A stretch of DNA of 64,000 nucleotides from Bugula neritina (lineage: Eukaryota > Bryozoa > Gymnolaemata > Cheilostomatida > Bugulidae), in NCBI GenBank assembly GCA_964035545.1, contig OZ037767.1, forward strand, positions 2,674,680 through 2,738,679, given 5' to 3'. The notes under the pieces were generated by a model, which saw nothing but the letters and a program-made list of their open reading frames with translations, was not told the DNA's origin and ran no database searches. The translations under genes were made by a program, and so were the position numbers. Shown piece by piece: positions 52,532 through 64,000 of this stretch (positions are counted from its first letter, which is position 1; each line of letters starts with the position of its first letter).

Positions 52532-54502
52532 ACTTCTGTTTTAAACTTTTCTGCTTAAAGTTGCTGCAAATAAAAGGTTATACAGGAAATGTAATTTGCA
52601 GCAGTAGATTACTAATCACAACCACAAAGACTTCCATGATTATCCAAGGTCAGTCAGCCTCTCTGATTGCAATAACTCATTTTTAAATCTTAAGTTTTAT
52701 TTAAAATTATTTAATTATATAGAAAGTTCTGTAATACTAATTTCTGTTCCATTACATAATTCAAAATAGTAGTTAAGGCAATTTGAGTCTTAGCCAATAT
52801 AAATTAAATATAAATATGAAACTGAATATGGTCTTGAGCTTAGTTAATCAAAATTATAAAAATACTTAAACTTGATTACTTATAGAATATAAATATGATG
52901 ATTATTATTATAATAATAATACTTATAGTGCTACTAAGTAGTAAAGTAACACCAAATTTAATAATATATGACTATTAGTATTAGTCTAATAGTCATATAT
53001 TATTATATATCAATATAACTATGTAAATAGCTGTTTTTATCCTAAATACAAATTAAAATATACGTATATTTATAGCTATTCACATTCATTTTTATTGCAT
53101 TAGTATTAGTATTACTACTCTTGGCTTTGCCGCATTCAAATTATTATATTTATTATTTATATTTATGTTTTTTCCCCACATTTTTCTGTTCCAGCTTGCT
53201 TTACAACACCGATACAAATATATTATTCATATTAAATTTGACATCGATAATTGTACAAAATATTACTAAAAAGCTAAAGCTGGGAGTGGGACAGAATAAA
53301 AAATTGAAAATGTTAAATCACGAAAAAGCAAAAATCAAAATGTCAATTACTTAAAATAAATTATAATATTTAAATATAAATTTCAAATACAAGATAATGA
53401 AAGTCATAACTACAGTCACAGTAATAAAATGGTACATAACCATTCATGGGTATTAAATGTTAATTTAATACAATGGTTCAATAACAATGGGTGTGTTAGC
53501 CGCAGGGTAGTAGGTAGGTAGTAGTAGCCACAGGCACAAGTTACACAATAGGATGTTCTATTCGCGACAAAGTTTGCAACGGAAACGACCACAAGCTATT
53601 ATAATTGCACTCGTTGATAAACTAACCCCAAAGACTAGAAAAAGTTTCACGTCATAATGCTCAGCTACTATAAACCGCTGTAATAAAAAATAGTTGCCTT
53701 GGCGCGATGGTTACCACATAGGTGACTACATTTTTTTCACTTGCCATTAAAAGTTGTTCACAACTCGAGTCAAAGTGAACTAACCTTCAAGTAACCAACA
53801 ATTTACTTTTAACTAGAAACTTAATTTTTATACTGATACATTATCATTATGATATGATGTAATTATAACCAATAACTTATTAATCGCTTATAAAAATCTA
53901 ATATCATCTGCCTAAAGGTTTGAAAAAATATATTTATACTTGTAGTAATAGTTTTACTTTTAGTTATACTTTATAAGACTAAGTCTAAGAGTAAGACTAA
54001 GAGTAAGTTATAAGTATAATGTCAAGTGATTAACTGTTGCTGTTAGTGAGAGTTAGTGTTATAAATATAAGTTATACTTAAAATTAAAGGTTAACTTATT
54101 ACTTATAGCCAAACCTGACCAATGCTATTACAGTTAGTGCTACTAATAGTTATACTTACACTTATAGTTATAGTTATAGTATAAGTAATACTAGTAGATT
54201 AAATGTTAATACTAATAGTAATTGATAATGTTGTATTTTGAAATTGATACTTCGTTTTTACTTTCTTTTCATGACTGATAGAACGCTTAAAGTTGTTTGA
54301 AAGTGTTGTCCATTTAATTTATATTTTGAGTTCAGGTTTGGAAACAGTATAGCATACAAACTGAGACTAAATCGTTAATGTCAACTTACAGACATATCAG
54401 TATAATATTAATATGATTTCGAATTATTATAAAAAGTTTCTCACTATCATTAATATTTAAGTTCACTCTGACACAATTTTTTACAGATTTGAAAGAACAT
54501 AA
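52532..54502. other. Head-to-head region, DDHD1 and MED31
   Basis: AT-rich, with degenerate TAATAGT/AGTAATA strings at about 52900-53020 and 53950-54240. No ORF worth calling. Contains both promoters. Confidence 0.5.
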
Positions 54503-56090
54503 ATGGCTTCCTGGCAGACTCAAAGTACCTCAGGCGCCTCTCACCCCAGACTCACTGTCACCAACATAGGCTAGTTTCTCTACAGTACTTTGTAAATAAT
54601 TACTGTGCCCTGTATTGATAGTCCATTCTCTATAATTTCTTTATAAAAACTTGTTTATAGTGGGAATTTAAGTTTTAGTTGAACTGACTTTTTGCTATGA
54701 ATCTTAAGAAGGTATATTTCTATTACTTATGTTCAAAGCAACCAAAATATTGTTTATTTTATTTCTTTATTGAATTGATTGAATAACATCTCTAAGCTTT
54801 TATTAGTAAAATATTCTCTTACAAATTTAGAAACTGTGACTACAACTTTTAAAAGTGTCTTTATTTATTTAGAGAAGAAAGCTGAAGAGAAGCTGAGGTT
54901 TCAAATAGAACTAGAGTTTGTACAAAGTCTGGCGAATCCCCATTATCTAAACTGTAAGTAATTACTACATGACTGATCACCATTAGTATAGACTTAAGAG
55001 CTATAATTTGTAAGCTGTAAATAAAGTCCAAGTAAGCTGTGAGTGTAATGGAATATTTTAATTAGGAGTTGTAATCTCTTTGAGAGTAATACGCAACACC
55101 AACACAGAAATGTATGAACTGGCAATTCATTGTCTAGTTTTAGCTCAGCGAGGCACATTTAAAGACTCAAAGTTTGTCAACTATCTTCATTATCTACAGT
55201 ACTGGAAAGAGCCTCAATACGCCAAGTGTTTGAAGTAAGTGGCTATTAGTTACTTATTACTTGTAACTTTGGAGCTACCTACTCACTTTAACTTTGGAGT
55301 TATCTACTGCCTGTAACTTAGGAGTTATCTACTCACTGTAGCTTTAAAGTTATCTACTACTTGTAACTTAGGAGTTATCTACTACTTGTAACTTGGGAGT
55401 TATCTACTACTTGTAACTTGAAAGTTATCTACTACTTGTAACTTGGGAGTTACCTACTCGTGGTAACTTTAAATTTGCTTTTTACCTATAACTTTGGAGT
55501 TATCTACTGCCTGTAACTTTGTACTCTACTATTTGTTATTTATACTACTTTTTTACTATCAATGTATTTGCAGATTCCTGTAACTTTTTAACTGCTTAAC
55601 TAGTTAGTGTGATGTGTCACATGACAGGTCACAAGTACACTTAATGTCATAATTCAATATGAAAGTTTTTTTGTTGAAGTTGTAATTTTTTCAATTGTGT
55701 GAAAAGGCGATAGTGTTGGTTGCCATTTTGTATTACTACTCTTCACAGAGTTGCTCTGCTTTGGATTCAAATCAGTTCTACTAAACTGCCTGCTGGGTGC
55801 TACTTAGACCGTGTTACATGTAATATTTTACTCATATTGAGGTTGGTTTTAGATACCCACAGTGTTTGTACCTGCTAGACCTTCTCCAGTACGAGGTGTT
55901 CAGAAAGGAGCTGGTCAACAATCAGTGTGCCAAATTCATTGACGACCAGCAGCTCCTGCACTGGCAGCACTATCAGCGTAAACGGACTAAACTCATTAAC
56001 AACGAGCACGAGAAGCACCAGAGTCAGCTCTCTCAGGGTCAGCAGGCCTCAACTACAAGTAACTCTGCCTCCGGCAGCATCAATAAATAA
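54503..56090 (+). CDS. MED31: Mediator subunit 31 (145 aa, 4 exons)
   Basis: Mediator middle-module subunit, a conserved small helical protein of RNA polymerase II transcription. Exons: 54503-54524, 54873-54953, 55138-55234, 55853-56090. Exons 2-4 are certain: they contain LRFQIELEFVQSLANPHYLN, FLAQRGTFKDSKFVNYLHYL, YWKEPQYAKCLKYPQCLYLL, LQYEVFRKELVNNQCAKFID and LHWQHYQRKR, nearly the whole human sequence in order. The first exon (MASWQTQK) is inferred. It supplies an ATG and phase 1 before a gtacct donor; the unspliced frame ends after 23 codons. The C-terminal tail is Gln/Ser-rich (SQLSQGQQASTTSNSASGS), as in animal MED31. The stop overlaps AATAAA (56085-56090), though a real signal may lie further on. 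Confidence 0.94.
55255..55525 (+). repeat. 25-bp minisatellite in MED31 intron 3
   Basis: About 10-11 copies of a unit with GGGAGTTATCTACTACTTGT and AACTT. It starts about 20 bp after the donor at 55235. Confidence 0.93.
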
Positions 56091-56927
56091 CTGTCACCGG
56101 ATCAAGGTCGTGTAATATTTACTTTTCACCACGCGGTGTCGTGCCTGGAGGTTTAAACTTCCAATTCAACACTAAATGAGGTGTGAATTTTAAAAGCTAG
56201 CCCTAGTCAACCATTGTAGATTTGCAGGTAAACATATCATATGCTCTGTATTTAATCCTGGACTATAGGAAAAAGGAACACTATAATAGAGGGGGGGGGT
56301 CACCACCCACCCGTCATGGTGTTGCTCAGTGACTGATAGATGTAGGCTATGTTGACGGTATTTCACCAAAACCAACTTTATGTATCAAATCTTTAATTCC
56401 CTACTGTAGATAACAGTGTATATGCAAGACGCCACGTGATGATTTTCACTCACAGTGATGTCTAAAAACATTAGCTCATTCACTAATATGAAGTATGCAA
56501 GTTAAAATATTATGTAGAGGCTCGAGAAATATGAGATTTGTCTCCTCTAGATATTAATAGATTTTATACTAATGTCCTTATATGTACATATGAATGTATA
56601 GTGATGGAAATAATTTGAGGAGTTGTTTTGTATTTATTACATGTAAAATATTATTGTTGTGCAAAATAACAAAATAACAAACACTTCGTCTTCCGTGTAC
56701 ATTGCCATTTAATCACCTTCATTAATATATATACTTCAGGCTATTTCATGATATATTGCAATCAATACCCTAATGACTATCATATTAAAATACACAACAT
56801 CTACCTTTAACCATCATCTCCCATGTCAGCATCTACGTCAGAAAATACAATTTATTGATTTTTCTTGACAAAGTAGTTAGAAACAGCACAGTGTATCAAT
56901 ACTACTCTAAGCAAGTGGTATAGAGCT
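56091..56927. other. MED31 3' region and PCSK2 5' flank
   Basis: Holds a G-run followed by CACCACCCACCC (56288-56310), one of several G-rich/C-rich hairpin-like sites in the window. No ORF worth calling. The PCSK2 promoter should be here. Confidence 0.5.
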
Positions 56928-59900
56928 ATGACTATGCTGGTTTCATCCCTTCATACACTAACAGCTGTTACCGTATTTCTCACTACTTGTGTCCACTCTG
57001 AAGATATAGCTACTAACCAGTGGCATATTACACTAAGATCTCCCCTAAATATCCGCCAAGTTCGAGATTTAGTTGGCAGAAATGGGTTCTCTGTCATAAA
57101 TCAGGTATAAATTAATAACATACTTTTCTTGTTTGGTCAACATATAGCTGTATTACTTTATGTTGTTATCTGGTGAACATATTATGGTTGTATTAGTTTA
57201 TAATGCCTGCGATGTGATACCTTTTACCTAGTTGTCAAACTTATTTATTCAATTGGATGGTACTTGTGTGCTATTTTACTGCGATTAGTTGCAAACTATA
57301 AACTGAGTTCTTTTCAAGGTGTTGGGGTCGGAGACTGAGTACCACATTGTTCACAATGGTTTGGCTAGCCATAGGACCAGGAGAAGTATTAGTCACACTA
57401 AACTACTCAAAGCAGCAGATAATGTATGTTGGTCATGACATCATTTCCTATTAAATAGTATATGCTATTAGTTAGATGGTCATAGTAAGTTATATAGTGT
57501 AATAGTAAGTTATAAGTATAATAGTAGGTTTTACCATTAAGCAATCTAAGCTACCCGAACAGGTGAAAGCGGAAATAGGTGAGAATTTAAGCTATCTCTG
57601 TAAGCCATAAAAGAAAACTATATTATATACAGTAGATACCAGAAACCTAGGAGAAGTCTACTATATAGTAATTATCATAATATAGAGTAATTACAGTTTC
57701 ATCAACATAATAATAAACGTAATTATCTTCATTCATTTTATCCTATAACTTAGTTTTAAACATGATTTCTACAATATAGGCTGTTTGGAAGTATTTCAAG
57801 TAAAACACACACCTAAATAATGTAAGGCACAGCTGTTTCATAGTATAACTAATCATATATGTTATGGTATTGCATCATTTATATTTGATATATCACATTA
57901 TAACTAATAGAACCAGAAACATTACACTATAATGTACACGATTAGTTCTATGAAAGTAAACAAGTATGATATTATGATGTATACATGATGGGCCATTACA
58001 TCATATACTCTGACATTACATTGTAGTCTCATTTGATTTTACTAAAATTTTGTTATAGCTTATGATATCGATTTGTAAATGGTATTATTTATGTTGTGAA
58101 TTTTGATTGAAATATTATAAAATACTTTGTATTCTAAATGAATATGTGTTTCTAGGTCCTACGAGCAGAGCAATTGACAGGATATGTCCGTGAGAAAAGA
58201 GGGTACAAACCGTTTATATTGTCAGGAGATAACTCCAAGTTCCAACATACTTATGAGAACAGTATCAGACCAAGATATATGCCAAAGAGTAACCCCAAAG
58301 TTCAGCATGCTGTAGAAGACAACTTTAAGCCCCAGGAAGCTTTGAGGGACAACTCCAAACTCTCATCTGAAACAGATGAAGGTGTTGTGCCCTCAGACTC
58401 CTTGTATAAGAAAGAATGGTATCTTGTAAGTCTACCTTCCATAAGCATTTCGAACGAATTCATTTAAAAACAATTTTTGGACAAATATTTGAATGTTTTT
58501 TATTGAAAAGGAAATGATATTTGAAAAAAGCTTAACTGAGAGCAGAATTTATGTTTTCACTACTAAATTTTCAAGCAGTTGCAGACTACCACAGTCAACA
58601 TGCTGCCTTCGTCCATAAACACACATTATTTAAAAAAATTCAAATTTAGCAAACATAGATTTCAAGTTGATTTGCGTTTTATAATTTAGTATAGTTGTTA
58701 TAGCGTTGATATCCTTATTCTAAATTGACAATTTAGCATATATGGTTGTAATAGCGTTGAAAATTGATTTTATATTTTAATGTAGAAAAACACAGGGCAG
58801 GCAGATGGACGTCCCGGATTGGATCTGAATGTAGAGCCGGCATGGGCCAAGGGCTACACTGGTAAAGGAATAACTACAGCTATAATGGATGACGGGATAG
58901 ACTACTTACACCCTGACCTCTACTATAACTTTGTATGTTAGCTGTATGACAGATATATATGCATTAAACGTGTTGCACACAGCTGGCACATATTTCATTC
59001 AGGGGTAATAGCGGACAAATTTCATTAGCTCAAGCTCTCTGTTTGTCTTTATGAACTTTGGTTTGGAGTGGTAGTTAAAAGTATCATGAAAACACGATAT
59101 TTCTCATCTAGAACATAGGCTTAATTTTCTAAATTTCTCTATTTTGCTCACAGTGTGTACATGGCTTTTAAATGAATAACTTGAGTCGCTATAATTTATG
59201 ATACTCGACATGGTTTGTTTCCTGTTTGAAAATACCTTAAGAGTTCTAAATTTCTCTTTTGAGTACTATATTTCCCTTGAGAATTATACTATAAGTACTA
59301 TATATATTATATATTTTCCTATATTCAACTTTCAAGTACTATATTTCCCTTGTGAGTCGTACGTTTCCTTTATATTCAACTCGACAGCCTGTTGCTTAAT
59401 AATATTTAGTATTCAATGCATTACATGTGTGGAAAAAGTTTATAGCAACAAAGGTCAAATGAAGGTCAAGTCTCCTCGTTATTTCTGTTTCAGAATGCGG
59501 ATGCAAGTTTTGACTTCAGCAACAATGACCCATACCCGTACCCGAGATATACTGATGACTGGTTCAACAGGTTATTATCTGTCTGTCATTGGATTAAAAT
59601 TTTGACTTTAATGCTAAACTAACTGCTAGAAGAATTAATGATACATAATGTGATACATTTGGTTAGGAGAAGTCTGTATAAGATCTTCGTTTAGCAAAAA
59701 GTTCTGTATATAACCTGAATTCTACAGAATTTTGCTTGGTCAACAGGCTACAGTTTTTTTAGAAGATTGTGAATTACTTTGTTGAAATGTTTTATCAGAT
59801 TGCATGTTTTGTGGTCTTCTGCTAGACCTTCTGTTGTGCACACATAGTCTAGTTTATGTACATGTATGCAAGTAAACGGTTATAAATATCAAGTACGACT

Positions 59901-62900
59901 AGTTTATTGCTTTTTGCTCAGAAAGTATTTACAAAATTAATTTTTACACAAATAGAATAATATTTTATCAGTAATGTGACTTATAGTTTCTTTGGTTTAT
60001 GCAGAGTAAAAACTAAGCATATATTTATGAGGTTGAGGGTACACTACTGTCTGTTGTAGCCATGGAACAAGATGTGCAGGTGAAATAGCTGCTGCTAGAA
60101 ATGGTAAAGGTGCTGTAGGTGTGGCATACAACTCCAAAATAGCAGGTAAAATAGATTATTAAACAGATACTGTCTTCTATCTACGTAGTTCAGCATGATA
60201 TAACACGATAGACCACGTTGTAAATTTTCTTATAATGCAGACTAACATTGTTGTACCATTTTCTAATTATTTTTAACACATTTCCATTATTACTGTCATA
60301 TTTCATTGCTCCCACACTATCACTGCTGTCACACTGTGACATAAAAATTACGTAGATTACTAGAAACTTATTATAATGCAATTTTATATTTAATTAATTA
60401 TTTTTAGACATGTAATATCGTTAAAGTTTTTCTTAGGGCTACGTATGCTGGACCAGCCGTATATGACTGACGTTATAGAAGCTCAGTCTATGGGCTACAA
60501 ACAGGATATAGTAGACATCTACAGTGCATCGTGGGGGCCAACTGATGATGGGAAAACCTGTGACGGCCCTCGCAAACTCACAATGAGGTCTATAGTAAAA
60601 GGAGTGAATGAGGTGAGAGCTCATTGTCTAGTGCTCAATCACTAAAATGTGTTATATATGTGTGATGAAAGTAAAATAACAATAATATGTTATAGCATAG
60701 GAACATAGTGAAAAAGGGTAGCGTTCAAAGGTTTGGAGGAGCATGGTGGAAGTGTAGCATATATTATTATATATTATATACATATATAAAAAATTGTAAT
60801 ATAAATAATATACAGCTCTAACATATATTCTAGGCGCATGATGTAAAAAGTAGTAGGCCTATATGAAAATTTATATGTTATAGGAAAGAGTAATATATAG
60901 TAATATATGTTACAGGGGCATAGTCAAAAGGGTAATATATAACGATGTATGTTATAGGAAAGAGTAATATATAGTAATATATGTTACAGGGGCGGGGTGG
61001 AAAGGGTAATATATACGTATGGGCCTCAGGCGATGGCGGTCCCGCAGATGACTGTAACTGTGACGGCTATGCAGCCTCCATGTGGACCATATCCATAAAC
61101 TCTGTAACCAATGATGGAGAGACGGCCAGTTACGATGAGTCATGCAGCTCCACCCTGGCTTCTACATTCAGTAACGGGAAACCAGGCTATGCCGATGCAG
61201 GCGTTGTAAGTCATATCACCAACAGCAGTATGTTGACACTACAGTTCCGGGGCTTAATGAGGAAATAATCAATAAATACTTGATTGGTTTCTATATTTAG
61301 CGCAGCATGAAGTCACAGCTGTCTGACGATATTTCTATTTTTAGCACTAATTGTTGTGTAGACATTCTGTGACACTAAAGTGGAATATAAGCTCATGTTT
61401 GTCAGCTTAGTGTTTGCAGTTTTGGCTATTTAAGCATTCTGTATATAACAGCACATTGATTGATATTTACTCCCAATGTGTAGGTAATCTTAATAATCGT
61501 TCTGATTGGAATGAGATATGTAATGCTCGAAATAAAAGATAGCAGAAATCTTTCTATTGAGAAATTTTTCATAGGATTGCTGTAAATATTATTACATCAT
61601 ATCTCTGATAATAAAGAGGAGTAATTATTTGCAAAGTTTGCTGTTGAATGTTCGCCTTGCAAAATAGTCAATATCTAGTTTCGTGAAGGGGGGGGGGGGG
61701 GTTGGCTGCCTTGAAAATTCTTAGAAAATTTCTGTAAATAAGTGAAACGACAGAATCTAATAAACTGTCTCTGTCTTATAGGCCACGACAGACTTGTTTG
61801 GAAATGTCACAACAAAACATTCTGGCACGTCAGCGGCAGCCCCAGAGGCAGCGGGGGTGTTTGCCCTTGCCCTGGAAGCAAAGTAAGTCTTGCTATCTCA
61901 TCGTTACATGTGCTCATGTGCTACTTACAATACTATCTGTACAGCACAGTATCGTATAAGGTGTTCAATTTTTTGAGACTTTGATGTAGATGTGTGTAAA
62001 ACATGTAAACTTCGTCATTTTCAGTCCGAGTCTGACATGGCGGGATATGCAGCACCTCGTGGTGCTCGGCTCTAAAAGGAACCATCTCCATGACAACACT
62101 CTAGAGCACCCGTGGAAACTAAACGGGGCGGGCCTGGAGTTCAACCACCTTTTTGGATACGGGGTGTTAGACGCTGGGGCTATTGTAGACTTGGCTATTA
62201 ATTGGACTACCGTACCTGAGAGGTTCCATTGTGATATCAACACAGTGGAAATCAACAGGTGAGGAATTGTCCTCTTTTCTCTTTACGAATAATATAAGCC
62301 TTTTAAAAAGCAAGTACTTTGGTTGATCTCAAATGTGTTGAAGAACTGTGAATGCAATCGGGACTGTAAATCTCTAAACCAAAGTCTTCACAATTTTACC
62401 CAGCTATGCTTATAGTTTGCTGTCTTGGCAACTACTTAGCTAATTGTCAACTATTTTGCTAAGAGTTTCTGTAGCCATCTATGTCTTTAGGCTTCAGACA
62501 TAAACTCTAATCTTATGAATATTAATGAAAATATTAATATGTTAATAGAACTATCAATTTATTAATAGAAATATAAACATATTTATAGAAAGCTGAGGGT
62601 TAATGAGCCAATAATTATCAAAGTGAATACCACTGGGTGCAAGGGTGAGGAGAATGAAGTGAAGTTTCTAGAACATGTGCAAGCATTCATATCTGTAAAG
62701 TCTACTCGAAGAGGTAAAGTTAATCAGTAAAGTTTTATGTTACTTTAAGATAGTCTGGTGATTATAAGTATATCAAAAGTTCCAGCACAGTTATACAAAT
62801 TAATTTACATTTTTGGGTCAATTTTGATGTTTTCAGAATTCTTGTTTGAGAAAATTGTGTCTTCACTTGCCATGAAGTAATTTTTCGTTAGAAAATTGTT

Positions 62901-64000
62901 TCTTTGATAATTTTTTAAGTTTTTGTATAACGCATGTTTATAGTGAGTTTGTAGTCAGGGATCTACTTAGAGGTAGTCGCAGTAATGGAGAAATTTGGAA
63001 AATTCTTTTATAGAAACAAGAAGTTGTATTCTTGCAATACTTTTAGCTTACATCTCAAACCACAATTCGTTGAAACATTTTTAGATAATCTCATATAACA
63101 ATTTCTCCACTGCTGTGCCAATCTGGATTCTAGTGCAATGCATTAAGAAAGACTTTTCATATTGGTACGTTTGAATCTTGGGATTTTTGAAATGAAATTC
63201 TCTCTTTAGTTTCACCCTGTCTAACCCCAAGTGTAGATTCCTAAGCACTAAGGTTTTAGAAAGCCTTTTGTCTTTCATAAATGGTAACAGATGAAATTTA
63301 TTTTGAAGGGTTAACTATTTAGCCCAAGTTCTAAGACTATGAGGGTTTATCTACTATCTAGCCTAAGTTCTATGACTATGCAGGTATATGCACTATTTAG
63401 CCTGAGTTTTGACTATGTAGGTAACATTCAGATGCACCTGACGTCACCAATGGGCACCAAGTCAATGATTCTTAGCAAGAGACCGAAAGATGACGACTCC
63501 CTAGAAGGCTTTACTAAATGGCCTTTTATGACCACCCATTCATGGGCGGAGAGCCCTGCAGGTAATGATGTTATATTTTCAAGTAGAGGCTGTACAGAAT
63601 CACCTTGTAAACTCATTTCTAAGGTTTTCTGTGTATTTCAACCCACTAATGAGTGTTAAACGGAAAGCAGGCATTTAGCTCAATAGGAGTCAGTGTGAAT
63701 GACTGGTGATTGCAGAAACAGCATCACTTTGTTGCTACAGCTTATAACTCTCAACTCTCTCTTATATTATGAATTGAACATCTGACTGTAAACATAAAGA
63801 GAAGAACGTGAACGAGAAATACCAAGAGTTTGAGAAAAACATATTTCAAAATGTTGGCATATTATGTAAGTGAGAAGTTGGTGCATGCTTGTTACTAATT
63901 TCAAGCTATTCTGCAGTTTATATATATTTAGGTACATGGGTTCTCGAAGTGATGCTGGACACAGAGGACCCTTCTGAGATGGGGCTTCTGAAGGACTTCT
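56928..64000 (+). CDS. PCSK2: Proprotein convertase 2 (prohormone convertase), 3' end beyond window
   Basis: Subtilisin-like endoprotease of secretory granules that cuts prohormones after dibasic sites. Exons: 56928-57104, 57319-57423, 58156-58425, 58786-58932, 59494-59570, 60060-60145, 60437-60612, 60990-61205, 61782-61882, 62025-62258, 62589-62713, 63421-63561, 63932 to the edge, all in phase. A signal peptide ([18 protein letters not shown]) opens the protein. The prodomain has RTRR at 78-81 and the main cleavage site REKR at 106-109. Catalytic residues: D219 ([14 protein letters not shown]), H260 (HGTRCAGE) and S435 ([13 protein letters not shown]). The oxyanion-hole position is Asp (D361, WASGDGG), the hallmark of PC2; other convertases have Asn. 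The P domain follows ([20 protein letters not shown]). The stretch between REKR and the catalytic domain is about 67 residues, against about 15 in human PC2. Confidence 0.96.
61686..61701 (+). repeat. Poly(G) run in PCSK2 intron 8
   Basis: About 14-16 consecutive G, about 80 bp before exon 9. Its length is unreliable in most sequencing data. Confidence 0.8.

Overview
This window is nuclear DNA from an animal, almost certainly an invertebrate. It is AT-rich and its genes are split by many GT-AG introns. It holds orthologues of animal genes such as prohormone convertase 2, ACBD3, DDHD1 and a PPP1R27-like PP1 regulator. It also carries many intronic minisatellites and a young LTR retroelement. 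I cannot name the species from sequence alone.

Layout. Positions 1-8868 (minus) hold a gene for an acidic nuclear-type protein, possibly ZNF839-like. Its first coding exon is cut in two by a 7,092-bp LTR retroelement (1320-8411). The element has 639-bp LTRs that look identical by eye, a 4-bp target duplication, and one large ORF joining Gag to an envelope-like glycoprotein, with no visible pol. At 9775-10816 (minus) is a small acidic protein gene, possibly GON7-like. It is head-to-head with cytosolic malate dehydrogenase (11303-16815, plus). MDH1 converges on POLR1H/RPA12 (17722-19105, minus). A 1-acylglycerol-3-phosphate acyltransferase lies at 21882-25031 (plus). A six-exon gene for an unrecognised 36-residue-repeat protein lies at 26133-29841 (minus), head-to-head with ACBD3/GCP60 (31582-38775, plus). 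A PPP1R27-like ankyrin protein (40188-41460, plus) converges on a DDHD1-type phospholipase A1 (43817-52531, minus). MED31 (54503-56090, plus) is followed by proprotein convertase 2 (56928 to beyond 64000, plus). The exon models were built by hand: phase agrees at every junction given, and most proteins align with their known family along their length.

Functionally these are unrelated housekeeping and secretory-pathway genes: carbon metabolism, Pol I, Mediator, phosphatidic-acid metabolism through AGPAT and DDHD1, Golgi structure, and prohormone processing. There is no operon logic. Several neighbours are arranged head-to-head or tail-to-tail.

The most notable observations are: (1) the pol-less Gag-Env element sitting inside a coding exon; (2) a 63-bp, six-copy, in-frame duplication of a DDHD1 exon end together with its splice donor; (3) a recurrent placement of minisatellites just downstream of 5' splice sites in MDH1, ACBD3, DDHD1 and MED31; (4) the 36-residue-repeat protein; (5) an enlarged spacer with internal repeats in PC2.
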